Assembly: GCA_043744215.1 (NCBI GenBank)
Contig: JAYTVC010000014.1
Span: 1 to 64,000 of the forward strand
Direction: 5' to 3'
Source of the DNA: JBEEJL01 sp043744215
Lineage (GTDB): Bacteria; Pseudomonadota; Gammaproteobacteria; Burkholderiales; JBEEJL01
DNA length: 64,000 bases
The position numbers and the translations under genes are program-made. A model generated the notes under the pieces. It was not told where the DNA came from and ran no database searches. It saw only the letters and a list, made by a program, of their open reading frames with translations. Shown in pieces: positions 43,469-53,394 of the stretch (positions within the stretch are counted from its first letter, which is position 1; each line of letters begins with the position of its first letter).

Positions 43469-46400
43469 CTATTTCCTTAACGGTTGCAACTCTGGCAACG
43501 CAGCTTCATCTTCTTCATGCCGCTGACGCTTGCCCACCAAAATGGTGTAAGCCGTCGGAATCACAAACAGCGTAAGGAACGTGCCCAGCAGCAATCCGCC
43601 CACAATCACCCAGCCTATTGGCCGGCGGCTTTCGGCACCGGCACCAGTGGCGATGGCGAGGGGCACGGCACCCAATACCATCGCCGCTGTGGTCATCAAA
43701 ATCGGGCGCAATCTCAATGTAGCGGCTTCGATGACGGCTTCGGTTTTTTCCATGCCTTTGTCGCGCAACTGGTTGGCGAATTCCACAATCAAAATGCCGT
43801 GCTTGGTAATGAGGCCGATCAGCATAACGAGGCCGATCTGGCTGTAGGTATTGAGCGTCGCGCCAGTAAATTTTAGCGCGAGCAATGCGCCCGTCATAGC
43901 CAAGGGCACGGTTAACAGAATGATGAATGGCGAGACGAAACTTTCAAATTGCGCGGCGAGCACGAGATAAATAAATAACAGCGCGAGCACAAAGGTTAAA
44001 TAAAGCGTCGCGCCCGATTCGCGGAACTCGCGCGAGGTGCCATCGAGAGATGTTTGCGCGCTTTTGCCGAGCACTTCTTCGGCGGCCTGATCCATAAAAG
44101 TCAACGCTTCACCCAAGGTGGCGCCGGGCGCGATGTTGGCTTGAATAATGGCGGCGCGCAGGCGGTTGAAGTGGTTGAGTTCTTTCGGTGCAACCGTTTC
44201 GCGCACGCTGACCAGATTGGACAACTGCACCAACTTGCCGTCTTTGGCTCGTACATAAATCGATGTGAGATCGGTGGGATCGCGCCGGTCTTTGTCTTCG
44301 AGCTGTAAAATCACATCGTATTGTTTGCCTTCTTTTTTGAAGCGCGTCACTTGACGGCCGCCCAATAAGGTTTCCAGCGTGCGCCCTACCGTATCCACTT
44401 CTGCGCCGACGTCGGCTGCTTTGTCGCGATTCAAATCCACCAATAATTGCGGCTTGTTAAGTTTGAGGTCGGAATCGACGTTCACCAATACTTTTGACGC
44501 TCGGGCCTTGGCCATAATTTTTTCCACCGCCGTATCCAGTTCCTCATAAGTGTTCGCCTGCACAACGAACTGCACAGGAGGATTACGAAAGCTCTGGCCC
44601 AACGAGGGCGGGCTAATGGGAAACGCCAACACACCGGGCAGCCCCATCATCTTCGGCGCGACACTCCCTATTACCGCTGCTTGCGGCTTGCGCTGGTCCC
44701 ACGGCTTGAGCGATACAAATGCAAACGCCAGATTGACCGGATTGGGCCGTTCAAGTCCGGGAGCCACGACAACAAAATAGGTGTTGATTTCCGGCACGTC
44801 TTTGTAAATGCTTTCCAGCGCCCGTGCATAGGTGTCGGTATATTTCATGGTGGAGCCGTCAGGGGCCAGCATCATGCCAAGAAAAAATCCGCGGTCTTCG
44901 GTGGGCGCAAGTTCGGATTTCAGTTGCTGGAACGCCCACACCATAGTGCCCGCAACACAAATAAACACGAGGCCGACCACCCAGCGGTGACGAAGCGCGC
45001 GCGTGAGCAGCGAACGGTAGGCATTGTTCATGGCATGAAAAAATTTCTCCGTCGCATTAAACAACGCGCCGTGCTTAGCCTGGTGTTTGAGCAGTTTGGA
45101 ACACATCATCGGCGTTAATGTAAGGGCCACGAATCCCGACACTAAAACCGCCGCAGCGACGGTTAGCGCAAACTCCGTGAACAAGCGCCCCGTGTTGCCG
45201 GTCATGAATGCCAGTGGTGTGAACACGGCGGCCAATGTAATCGTCATCGCCATCACGGCAAAGGCGATTTCCTTTGAGCCAACGATGGAGGCTTTGTAGG
45301 GCGACATGCCCTCTTCGATGTGGCGATGAATGTTTTCCAGCACGACAATGGCGTCATCCACCACCAAACCAATCGCTAACACGACGCCCAATAGCGTGAG
45401 AATGTTGATGGAAAATCCCAACGCATAAAGAAAAATAAATGAGCCGATCAATGAAACCGGTATCGTCACAAACGGAATCAGCGTGGCGCGGAACGAGCGC
45501 AGGAACAAAAATATTACCAGCACCACCAGCACCACCGCCTCGGCCATCGTGGTGTAAACGGCCTTGATGGATTGTTCAATAAAAACGGAGCTGTCGTAGG
45601 CTACCTGTAATTTCATACCCTCAGGCAATGCGGAGGCGATGCGCGGCAACTGGGCCTTGACACCCTGAATCACCGACAACGTATTCGCCGTGGATTGCTT
45701 GACGACGCCAAGACCCACCGCGTCGTTGCCGTTTACGCGCACGATATTGCGCTCGTCTGCCGCGCCCACTTCGGCGCGGCCGATGTCTTTGAGCCGAACG
45801 GGATATCCGCGCACTTCGGCAATGATCAGCTCGTTGAATTGTTCCGGTGAACGCAAATCCGTTTCCGTGAGCACGGTGAATTCCCGTTGCGAAGACTCAA
45901 TACGACCCGATGGCACTTCGATATTTTGCCGTCGCAGCGCGGCTTCGATGTCCTGCGGCGTAAGCGCATAGGCGGCGAGACGATCGCGGTCTAGCCATAA
46001 ACGCATGGCGTATTGGCGCCCGCCGGCGACGATCACGCTTGCCACGCCGGGCAAAGATTTAATGCTGTCGGCAACGTAGCGATCAGCGTAATCGGTGATG
46101 TCCAGCGCCGAATGTCGATCGCTGGAAAACGCGATCCACACCACGGCTTGTGCGTCCGCTTCTATTTTGGCGACGGTAGATTCATCGGCCGCTTCGGGCA
46201 AGCGTGCGCGCACCCGTGCTACGCGGTCGCGCACGTCGTTGGCCGACACGTCGACGTTGCGATCCAACGTAAATTCGATGGTGATCTGGCTGACTTCTTC
46301 ACGGCTCACCGATTTGATGGTGCGCAAACCTTCGATGCCGGAGAGGGAATCCTCCAGTGGTTGCGTGATCTGGCTTTCAATCACCTGCGCCGACGCACCT

Positions 46401-46555
46401 TTGTACACGGTGCGCACCGACACAATCGGCGCATCAATTTTCGGATACTCACGAATGGATAATCGCTGAAACGCAATCACACCGAGCAGGATGATGGTCA
46501 GGCTCATCACCGTGGCAAGCACTGGGCGCTTGATGGAGAGTTCGGGGAGGAACAT
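43469..46555 (-). CDS. RND-family (HAE1) efflux pump, inner-membrane subunit
   Basis: A 1028-residue proton-driven transporter. Features in order are TM1 after SIKRPVLATVMS, a porter domain, the helix block around LLGVVLAIGLVVDDAIVVLENIHRH (the DD proton-relay pair of RND pumps), a second porter domain and a second six-helix block (IGLVMLIGLITKHGILIVEFANQ). Length is normal. The membrane fusion gene lies eight bases upstream. No outer-membrane channel gene is adjacent, so the pair probably borrows a TolC-type protein. Substrate unknown. Confidence 0.95.
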   Translation of the reverse strand: MFLPELSIKRPVLATVMSLTIILLGVIAFQRLSIREYPKIDAPIVSVRTVYKGASAQVIESQITQPLEDSLSGIEGLRTIKSVSREEVSQITIEFTLDRNVDVSANDVRDRVARVRARLPEAADESTVAKIEADAQAVVWIAFSSDRHSALDITDYADRYVADSIKSLPGVASVIVAGGRQYAMRLWLDRDRLAAYALTPQDIEAALRRQNIEVPSGRIESSQREFTVLTETDLRSPEQFNELIIAEVRGYPVRLKDIGRAEVGAADERNIVRVNGNDAVGLGVVKQSTANTLSVIQGVKAQLPRIASALPEGMKLQVAYDSSVFIEQSIKAVYTTMAEAVVLVVLVIFLFLRSFRATLIPFVTIPVSLIGSFIFLYALGFSINILTLLGVVLAIGLVVDDAIVVLENIHRHIEEGMSPYKASIVGSKEIAFAVMAMTITLAAVFTPLAFMTGNTGRLFTEFALTVAAAVLVSGFVALTLTPMMCSKLLKHQAKHGALFNATEKFFHAMNNAYRSLLTRALRHRWVVGLVFICVAGTMVWAFQQLKSELAPTEDRGFFLGMMLAPDGSTMKYTDTYARALESIYKDVPEINTYFVVVAPGLERPNPVNLAFAFVSLKPWDQRKPQAAVIGSVAPKMMGLPGVLAFPISPPSLGQSFRNPPVQFVVQANTYEELDTAVEKIMAKARASKVLVNVDSDLKLNKPQLLVDLNRDKAADVGAEVDTVGRTLETLLGGRQVTRFKKEGKQYDVILQLEDKDRRDPTDLTSIYVRAKDGKLVQLSNLVSVRETVAPKELNHFNRLRAAIIQANIAPGATLGEALTFMDQAAEEVLGKSAQTSLDGTSREFRESGATLYLTFVLALLFIYLVLAAQFESFVSPFIILLTVPLAMTGALLALKFTGATLNTYSQIGLVMLIGLITKHGILIVEFANQLRDKGMEKTEAVIEAATLRLRPILMTTAAMVLGAVPLAIATGAGAESRRPIGWVIVGGLLLGTFLTLFVIPTAYTILVGKRQRHEEDEAALPELQPLRK

Positions 46556-46563
46556 TTATTTAA

Positions 46564-47694
46564 TCAGCCTTTGGTTGGCGCGGTGTTCACGGGGGCAATC
46601 GGTTTCGCAGGATCGACATTTTGCGCGGGCTTCGGTGCTTCTGCGGGCGGCCCCACCTGTACCAACCCATCCGGTTGTAATTTCATCTGGCCGTCGGTGA
46701 CGACAACATCGGTCGCCGCGAGGCCGGAAATAATTTCCACCTCGCCGCCGCTGCGTTTGCCGGTTTCAACTTTGCTGAGTTTGGCTTTGCCTTCTACGAT
46801 GCGATAAACAAAACTATCTTTGCCTTTGGGGATGATGGCCTGCTCGGGAATCAGCATCGCATTGGCTTTGGCGTCGAGTTGTAAACTCACGCGTGCGAAC
46901 ATGCCGGGACGCAGTTTGCCGCCGGGGTTGGTGACTTTGGCGCGGACCAGAATGGTGCGCGTCTGTTCGTCCACAGCGGGCTCGATGGCGTAAATGTTCC
47001 CTGTGTAATTTCCCTGCGGAAACGCATCGACTTTCATGCTCACCGGCTGATTGTGCGCAACTTTGGCAAGAAATACTTCGGGCACGCGAAAATCCAGTTT
47101 CATCACGTCGATGTTATCGAGCCGCACGATTTCTGTGCCCGGCTGCACATAGGCGCCGGAACTGACTTTGCGCAAACCCACCACGCCGGAGAACGGCGCG
47201 CGAATAATGGTTTTAGTCAGCCGCGCTTCGTCTTCCGCCTGTTTGGCGGCGGCGCGGGCACGGTTGCTGCGCGCTTCATCCAGCGCTTGCTGGCTGATGA
47301 AACCCTGATTGAATAAATCCTGCGCGCGATCCATGCGCTGTTTGTTGAGCATGGCGTCCGCGCTGCTGCCCGCCACTTGCGCCTGAAATTCCGCAGCCTC
47401 AAGCGTGACCAGTTTCGCTTTCGCGGCGATGGCCTGGCCCTCGGCGAAATGGATGCCGGTAATGCGCCCGGCAATTTCGGGGCGGATAATCACCGACTCA
47501 TTGGCGAGCAGCGAGCCGACGGCTGATATATCGTTGGTTACGGTGGCTAATTTTACTGGCGCGGCTTTGACCGATGTGGGACGCGGGGGCCCACCCGGCG
47601 CTTGTGCGAAAACATGCAAGGAAGCGCACAAGCACACCCATGTAAACGCGACGCTGATTTTATTGCGTGAAATCAATAGAGGCATAAAATGCAT
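46564..47694 (-). CDS. RND efflux periplasmic adaptor (membrane fusion protein)
   Basis: About 377 residues. After an N-terminal signal sequence (VAFTWVCLCASLHVFAQ) it has the barrel-sandwich halves (IRPEIAGRITGIHFAEGQAIAAKAKLVTLE, and RAPFSGVVGLRKVSSGAYVQPG) around a helical hairpin. A beta-barrel domain follows, with a proline/alanine-rich C-terminal tail. It partners the pump at 43469-46555. The ATG at 47694 is preferred, with an alternative at 47685. The frame is open to 47739 without support. Confidence 0.93.
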   Translation of the reverse strand: MHFMPLLISRNKISVAFTWVCLCASLHVFAQAPGGPPRPTSVKAAPVKLATVTNDISAVGSLLANESVIIRPEIAGRITGIHFAEGQAIAAKAKLVTLEAAEFQAQVAGSSADAMLNKQRMDRAQDLFNQGFISQQALDEARSNRARAAAKQAEDEARLTKTIIRAPFSGVVGLRKVSSGAYVQPGTEIVRLDNIDVMKLDFRVPEVFLAKVAHNQPVSMKVDAFPQGNYTGNIYAIEPAVDEQTRTILVRAKVTNPGGKLRPGMFARVSLQLDAKANAMLIPEQAIIPKGKDSFVYRIVEGKAKLSKVETGKRSGGEVEIISGLAATDVVVTDGQMKLQPDGLVQVGPPAEAPKPAQNVDPAKPIAPVNTAPTKG

Positions 47695-47800
47695 GAGAGT
47701 TGGATTACCTGAAACTTCGTAAGTTCGGTTCGGCGGCAAAGCAGTCGCCGGTTTTTATTGCACGGATTCATTATAGCCCTCGCTTGATTCGATTTGTCCC

Positions 47801-48712
47801 ATGACTACGCCAAACATTTATGGTGGCCGCTTCGCTCCCTCTCCAACCGGCCCGCTGCATTTCGGCTCGCTCGTTGCCGCCGTTGGCAGTTATCTTGATG
47901 CCAAAGCCCATGGCGGCCAGTGGCGGGTGCGCATGGAAGACCTGGACACGCCACGCAACATGCCCGGCGCAGCCGATGGCATTTTGCGTGCGCTGGAAAA
48001 ATTCGGCTTCGCATGGGATGGCGACGTGGTCTATCAAAGTGAACGCATTCAGTTGTATGAAGCTGCGTTGCAGAGTCTGCGCGAAAAAAAACTTGTCTAT
48101 CCTTGTGCATGCACACGAAAAGAAATCGCCGACTCGTCTATCCTCGGCATAAATGGACCCGTGTATCCGGGCACCTGTCGCCATGCCTTGCCCGCAGGCC
48201 GCGAAGCGCGTGCGTGGCGCGTATGCGCTGACAAAAAAATGATAATATTCAATGACTTACATTATGGCGATATTTCGCAAAATGTCGCCTCGCAAGTCGG
48301 CGATTTTGTATTGCTGCGTGCCGATGGCCGCGTAGCTTATCAACTCGCTGTTGTCGTGGACGATGCCGAACAAAAAATTTCCCATGTTGTTCGCGGCGCG
48401 GATTTACTCGGCTCGGCTCCGCGACAAATATATTTGCAGCAGCTTCTCGGTTACGCGACGCCGCACTATTTGCATCTGCCCGTCGCCGTGAACGAGCGTG
48501 GCGAAAAACTCAGCAAGCAAACGTTGGCAGCACCGTTAGACGCAGACAACCCGCTGCCAAATCTGCGCGCCGCGCTGAACTTTCTTGGCCAGCGGCTGCC
48601 CGACAAGTCGCACAACCTGTGCGAAACGTGGGAATGGGCGATCAGGCACTGGTCGCGGGAAAGCATTCCGCGCGTCGACACCTCAGTGCCCAATATACGC
48701 ATTTCGTCGTAA
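47801..48712 (+). CDS. gluQ: Glutamyl-Q tRNA(Asp) synthetase
   Basis: A 303-residue GluRS-like enzyme lacking the anticodon-binding domain. It attaches glutamate to the queuosine base in tRNA-Asp. The HIGH-equivalent PTGPLHFGS (about residues 15-23), the RMEDLDTPR motif, the zinc-site pattern CAC...Y...C (YPCACTRKE, YPGTCRH) and the KMSKS-equivalent EKLSKQT are all present. It stands alone between two divergently oriented efflux gene pairs. Codons for the I-I-F-N-D-L segment overlap a weak AT-rich element. Confidence 0.94.
   Translation: MTTPNIYGGRFAPSPTGPLHFGSLVAAVGSYLDAKAHGGQWRVRMEDLDTPRNMPGAADGILRALEKFGFAWDGDVVYQSERIQLYEAALQSLREKKLVYPCACTRKEIADSSILGINGPVYPGTCRHALPAGREARAWRVCADKKMIIFNDLHYGDISQNVASQVGDFVLLRADGRVAYQLAVVVDDAEQKISHVVRGADLLGSAPRQIYLQQLLGYATPHYLHLPVAVNERGEKLSKQTLAAPLDADNPLPNLRAALNFLGQRLPDKSHNLCETWEWAIRHWSRESIPRVDTSVPNIRISS
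48232..48260 (-). repeat. AT-rich dispersed element, weaker copy inside gluQ
   Basis: On the minus strand it reads GTAAGTCATTGAATATTATC followed by ATTTTTTT. It resembles the pirin copy with a few changes. It lies in codons for KKMIIFNDL. Confidence 0.4.
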
Positions 48713-48799
48713 AATATAGGCATTCCGTCGCGCGGCCGTAGCGCGTTGCGAGCGTAACAGACAAACTTTCAACTTCACCCATTCAACATTCCCCACGCC

Positions 48800-49999
48800 A
48801 TGAACTCAAACACCAGCAGCTATGGCCCTCCCAAACCCCGTCGCCTGCGCTGGATTGTGTCGATCATAGTGCTCGCGCTGGTGTTCGGTGCCGGCGGTTT
48901 CTGGGCGATGAAAAACAAAAAATCTACGGCCGTCGCAGAAGCGAAGCCCGCCGACAAACCGTTGGTGATGGAATTGGCCGCGAACGATGTGGCCACCGTC
49001 GTCAGCCGCGAATTGCGCGCCAGCTTGTCGTTGTCGGGCACGCTCATGCCGCTGAACCAGACCACGGTGAAATCCAAAGTCGCTGCCGAAGTGCGCGAAA
49101 TTCTGGTGCAAGAGGGAAATAAAATATCCAAGGGACAAATCATTGCGCGGCTTGATGTGGCCGACCTGCGTGCGCGGCTCGCCTCGCAGCAAGCGTCGGT
49201 CGATGAGGTGCGCGCGCGCGTATCGCTGGCGGAAAAAAACCGCGAAACCAATCTAGCGCTGCTGAAACAAAATTTTATTTCGCAAAATGCTTTCGACAGC
49301 ATCGCCAGCAACGTCGATGTGAGCCAAGCATCATTGCGCGCCGCGCAGGCACAACTGGAAATCGCCAAGCGCGCCATGGACGACGCGGTAGTGCGCGCAC
49401 CGATGGACGGCATCGTGAGCAAACGGTTTGTGCAGCCAGGCGAAAAAATTAATTTTGATTCGCCCATCGCCACCCTTGTCGATCTTGCCAGGTTGGAACT
49501 GGAAGCGCCGGTACCCGCGAGCGAAATCCCTCGCGTGAAAATTGGGCAGGAAGTGGCGTTCAACGTCGATGGTTTTAACGGCCGCAACTTTATCGGTGAA
49601 GTGGAACGCATTAACCCGGCGGCAGAAAGCGGCTCGCGTTCGATCATCGTGTATGTGGCGGTGAACAACACCGACAACGCACTCAAGGGCGGTATGTTCG
49701 CCAAGGGCAATATCACCATCGACAAAACCGCGGCAGTGCCGCTGGTGCCGCTGAGCGCATTGCGCCAGGAAAAAGACCATATCGTTGTGCATCAAATCGT
49801 CGATGGCAAAATTGTTGCGCAACCGGTGACGCTGGGTTTGCGCAACGAAGACGAAGGCGTGGCGGAAATCAAATCCGGCCTCGCCGAGGGCGCGCAAATC
49901 ATCGCGGTGAAACTCGATAGCGTTAAAGTTGGCACCGCCGTGACCACGGCGAAAACCGCCATGGATGCGGAAACGAAACCGGCTGCGATGAAAAATTGA
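48800..49999 (+). CDS. RND efflux periplasmic adaptor (second system)
   Basis: A 399-residue membrane fusion protein. It has one N-terminal transmembrane anchor (WIVSIIVLALVFGAGGFWAM, about residues 19-38). The biotinyl-lipoyl-like halves are visible (VKSKVAAEVREILVQEGNKI and VRAPMDGIVSKRFVQPGEKI), with a coiled hairpin between (SVDEVRARVSLAEKNRETN). A beta-barrel with the segment NPAAESGSRSIIVYV follows. It should link the pump encoded at 50145-53249 to an outer-membrane channel not encoded nearby. The 145-base gap to the pump contains an AT-rich dispersed element. Confidence 0.93.
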   Translation: MNSNTSSYGPPKPRRLRWIVSIIVLALVFGAGGFWAMKNKKSTAVAEAKPADKPLVMELAANDVATVVSRELRASLSLSGTLMPLNQTTVKSKVAAEVREILVQEGNKISKGQIIARLDVADLRARLASQQASVDEVRARVSLAEKNRETNLALLKQNFISQNAFDSIASNVDVSQASLRAAQAQLEIAKRAMDDAVVRAPMDGIVSKRFVQPGEKINFDSPIATLVDLARLELEAPVPASEIPRVKIGQEVAFNVDGFNGRNFIGEVERINPAAESGSRSIIVYVAVNNTDNALKGGMFAKGNITIDKTAAVPLVPLSALRQEKDHIVVHQIVDGKIVAQPVTLGLRNEDEGVAEIKSGLAEGAQIIAVKLDSVKVGTAVTTAKTAMDAETKPAAMKN

Positions 50000-50013
50000 C
50001 GTTTGGGAATGAT

Positions 50014-50042
50014 TAAAATATTCATTATAATCAAATAGTTAC
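50014..50042 (-). repeat. AT-rich dispersed element, copy between adaptor and pump genes
   Basis: On the plus strand it reads TTAAAATATTCATTATAATC followed by AAATAGTTAC. TATAAT (50026-50031) points toward the pump gene, which starts 113 bases on. Strong match over the whole length. Confidence 0.65.
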
Positions 50043-50144
50043 GTTAATAGCTTTCACGCCCGCGCAAGCGGCAATGACGGCGACATTAAACGGCGGCAAC
50101 ATGCATAGCGCCGATCTGCGCGGCAAACAGCAGGAATAATCACT

Positions 50145-53100
50145 ATGTGGATCACCCAAGTCAGCATCAAGCATCCCGTATTCGCCACGATGGTGATGGT
50201 GGCCCTGCTGGTGCTCGGTTTGTTTTCGTATCAGCGCCTGCGCGTAGAAAACATGCCCGACGTAAGCTTTCCCGGCATTTACGTCGGCGTGCAATATCCC
50301 GGCGCTTCGCCCGATGCAGTGGAAAACGATCTGACCAAGCCGATTGAAAATGCGCTCAACACCATCAACGGTGTCAAGACCATTTTCTCCAGCTCCTTCG
50401 AGGGCCGCACGGAAGTGAACGCGATTTTCCGGCTTGAAGCGAACATGGATCGCAGCGTGCAGGAAGTGCGCGACAAAATAGCCGGCATCCGCGCGGGGTT
50501 TCCCAAAGAGACGCGTGACCCGACCATTGTCCGCTGGGGCGGCGATAACCAGCAGCCGATATTGCAACTTGCAGCCACTTCCGACAGCCGCAGCTTGCGC
50601 GACCTCTCGACGTTGGTAGAACAAGTCATCGTGAAGCGGTTTCAGACCGTGGTCGGTGTCGGGCAAGTGCAAACCAGCGGCGGCATCGCCCGTGAAATCA
50701 GCATCCACCTCAAGCCGGCGCAAATGCTGGCGCAAAACATCGGTGTCGATCAGGTCATCACCGCCATTCAAAACGCAAACCAGGATTTGCCCGCTGGCAA
50801 TATCAGCACGACTGCATCGGAACAGTTGGTGCGGGTCGAAGGGAAAATAAAAGAACCGAAAGGCTTCAACCGCATCATCGTCGCGCGACGCGCCAACGGC
50901 CCGGTGTATCTGGAACAAGTGGCGGAAGTAATCGACGGCCAGAAGGAAGCAAGCTCTTATTCCCGCGTGAACGGCAAACCGTCGATCAATATTGGCGTGT
51001 TAAAAGTGCAAGACGCCAATATCGTCGAGACAGGCGATGGCGCGAAACAAGTCATTGCCGACTTGAAAAAAGAATTGCCGCCGGATGTGGAACTCAAACT
51101 CATCCGCGCCAATGTCGATTCCATCAAAGGCTCGGTCGACCAAGTCAAAGAAACCATTCTGGAAGGCGGCTTGCTCACCATCTTCATCGTGTTCCTGTTT
51201 TTGCATTCATGGCGCAGCACGGTGATCACCGGGCTCACGTTGCCCATCGCGGTGATTGCCACATTTATCGTGCTCTACATGTTCGGCTTTACGTTGAATT
51301 TCCTCACGCTGATGGCGCTGTCGCTGTGTATCGGCTTGTTGATTGACGACGCCATTGTGGTGCGCGAAAACATTGTGCGCCATTTGGCGATGGGCAAAGA
51401 CCACCTCACCGCCGCGCGGGAAGGCACCGAAGAAATCGGCCTCGCCGTGATGGCCACCACGTTTGCGATTGTCGCGGTGTTCGTTCCCGTGGCGTTTATG
51501 AGCGGTATTATCGGCCGCTTTTTTTACCAGTTCGGTATCACCGTGACGACGGCTGTGCTGGTGTCGTTGTTTGTCAGCTTCACGCTTGACCCGATGCTGT
51601 CAGCGCGCTGGCACGATCCGGTGGAAAACCGTTTCGGCCGCATAAAGTGGCTGGCGGCGATGATGGAACACATCGAACATCTGGTTGAATGGGTGCATCG
51701 CGTCTATGGCCGCCTGCTGGCGCGGGCACTGGCGTGGCGCAAAACCACGCTGCTTCTCGCGCTGGTTATTTTTCTCGGCAGTTTTGCCCTCGTTCCGCAT
51801 ATCGGCGGCGAAATGATGCCTCAGGTGGATAACGGCGAGACCACGCTGAAAATCAACACGCCCGTCGGCTCCAGCCTCGAATACACCAATGCGAAAACAC
51901 GGCAAGTGGAAAATATTTTGCGCGAGTTTCCTGAAGTGGATACGTTGAGTTCAGACGTGGGTACGGGTGATGGACGCAACTATGCCAACATCGACATCAA
52001 ACTGGTCGATCGCAAAAAATCACCGCGCCGCGCCGCAAAAGAATTTGAAACTGCGATGCGCGAACGCTTGAAATCGGTGGCGGGCATCGAGACATCCGTC
52101 GGCTGGAACAGCCCAATCAATATTAATATTCTCGGGCCATCGCCCGAGCAATTAACCGGCATCACCGACGACATTATGAAAAAAATCGGTGCCGTCAAAG
52201 GCGTTACCGATCTTACCAATAGCCTGAAAGGGCAAAACCCCGCCATCAATGTCAAAGTGAATAACGAAGTCGCCAGCGATATGGGCATCTCGCTCACGCA
52301 AATCGGCGCGGCGTTGCGGCCATTTGTGGCAGGCGATGTGATCAGCCATTGGCTGGCAGCGGATGGACAGAATTACGATGTGAACGTGCAACTGCCCAAA
52401 TCGGAGAGGCAAAAAACTTCCGACCTAGGCGACTTGTATGTCACCAGCAGCAAACCCCAGGCTGACGGCACGCCACGCATGGTGCCGTTGCGGCAAGTGG
52501 TTGAATTCGTGCAGACCACCAACCCGCAAGTGATCAAACGCCAGGATTTGCAACGCCGTGTGCGCATTTACGCCGGCATTGAAGGTCGCCCTAACGGAGA
52601 CGTAGGCGCAGAAGTAGATGAGATCGTAAAAAACATCACGCTGCCGCCAGGTTATAAGTTTGACAACAGCGGCGAATCAAAAGAAATGAAAGAAATGCTC
52701 GGATCGGCTGTCGCAGCAATGGGCATTGCCGTGATTTTCATTTATCTGATTCTCGCGTCGCAATTCGGCAGCTTTTTACAACCGCTTGCCATCATGATGT
52801 CTTTGCCGCTATCGCTGATCGGCGTGTTTCTCGCTTTGCTCATTAGCGGCAGCACGCTGAATATTTTTTCCGTTATCGGGTTCATTATGTTGATGGGGCT
52901 GGTGACCAAGAATGCCATTTTGCTCGTCGATTTCACCAACCAGGGGCAGCGCGAAGGCAAAACGCAATATGATGCGATTCTTGCCGCAGGCCAGGTGCGG
53001 CTGCGACCCATTCTTATGACCACGCTCGCTATGGTGTTCGGCATGTTGCCCATGGCCATCGGCTTTGGCGACGGTGGCGAAATCCAGGCACCCATGGGGC

Positions 53101-53249
53101 GTGCCGTCATCGGCGGCGTCATTACTTCCACCCTGCTCACCTTGGTTGTCGTGCCCGTCACTTATTCTTACCTCGATAGTTTGGGCAAATGGTTTCTCTC
53201 CCGCATGGGCCGCAAGCGCCCCTCACCCGCTGGCCGCACTCCCGGCTAA
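50145..53249 (+). CDS. RND-family (HAE1-like) efflux pump (second system)
   Basis: A 1034-residue inner-membrane transporter with the RND layout: TM1 after SIKHPVFATMVMV, porter domain 1, a helix block with LSLCIGLLIDDAIVVRENIVRH (DD proton-relay pair), porter domain 2, and a second block with LMGLVTKNAILLVDFTNQ. An AGGA ribosome-binding site lies about nine bases before the ATG. The first ten bases of the protein-coding part are typical (MWITQVSIKHP). The system is distinct from the pump at 43469-46555, since the two differ throughout. Confidence 0.95.
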   Translation: MWITQVSIKHPVFATMVMVALLVLGLFSYQRLRVENMPDVSFPGIYVGVQYPGASPDAVENDLTKPIENALNTINGVKTIFSSSFEGRTEVNAIFRLEANMDRSVQEVRDKIAGIRAGFPKETRDPTIVRWGGDNQQPILQLAATSDSRSLRDLSTLVEQVIVKRFQTVVGVGQVQTSGGIAREISIHLKPAQMLAQNIGVDQVITAIQNANQDLPAGNISTTASEQLVRVEGKIKEPKGFNRIIVARRANGPVYLEQVAEVIDGQKEASSYSRVNGKPSINIGVLKVQDANIVETGDGAKQVIADLKKELPPDVELKLIRANVDSIKGSVDQVKETILEGGLLTIFIVFLFLHSWRSTVITGLTLPIAVIATFIVLYMFGFTLNFLTLMALSLCIGLLIDDAIVVRENIVRHLAMGKDHLTAAREGTEEIGLAVMATTFAIVAVFVPVAFMSGIIGRFFYQFGITVTTAVLVSLFVSFTLDPMLSARWHDPVENRFGRIKWLAAMMEHIEHLVEWVHRVYGRLLARALAWRKTTLLLALVIFLGSFALVPHIGGEMMPQVDNGETTLKINTPVGSSLEYTNAKTRQVENILREFPEVDTLSSDVGTGDGRNYANIDIKLVDRKKSPRRAAKEFETAMRERLKSVAGIETSVGWNSPININILGPSPEQLTGITDDIMKKIGAVKGVTDLTNSLKGQNPAINVKVNNEVASDMGISLTQIGAALRPFVAGDVISHWLAADGQNYDVNVQLPKSERQKTSDLGDLYVTSSKPQADGTPRMVPLRQVVEFVQTTNPQVIKRQDLQRRVRIYAGIEGRPNGDVGAEVDEIVKNITLPPGYKFDNSGESKEMKEMLGSAVAAMGIAVIFIYLILASQFGSFLQPLAIMMSLPLSLIGVFLALLISGSTLNIFSVIGFIMLMGLVTKNAILLVDFTNQGQREGKTQYDAILAAGQVRLRPILMTTLAMVFGMLPMAIGFGDGGEIQAPMGRAVIGGVITSTLLTLVVVPVTYSYLDSLGKWFLSRMGRKRPSPAGRTPG

Positions 53250-53394
53250 ATCTCAAATACGCCTGCCGACGCCGACTGAAGTTCTGCTTGGCGTATCCGC
53301 CTGATGCTGGAATAATGGTTCATTATCATCGGCTTCAGCCCGTTGAACCGGTGATTAACCAAACAAGTATAAGCAGCGACCACCACCCGCATCC

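Noticed and set aside
50031..50918. A 295-codon minus-strand frame opposite the start of the second RND pump gene
   Set aside because: It is a shadow of the pump gene, whose protein is clearly conserved.
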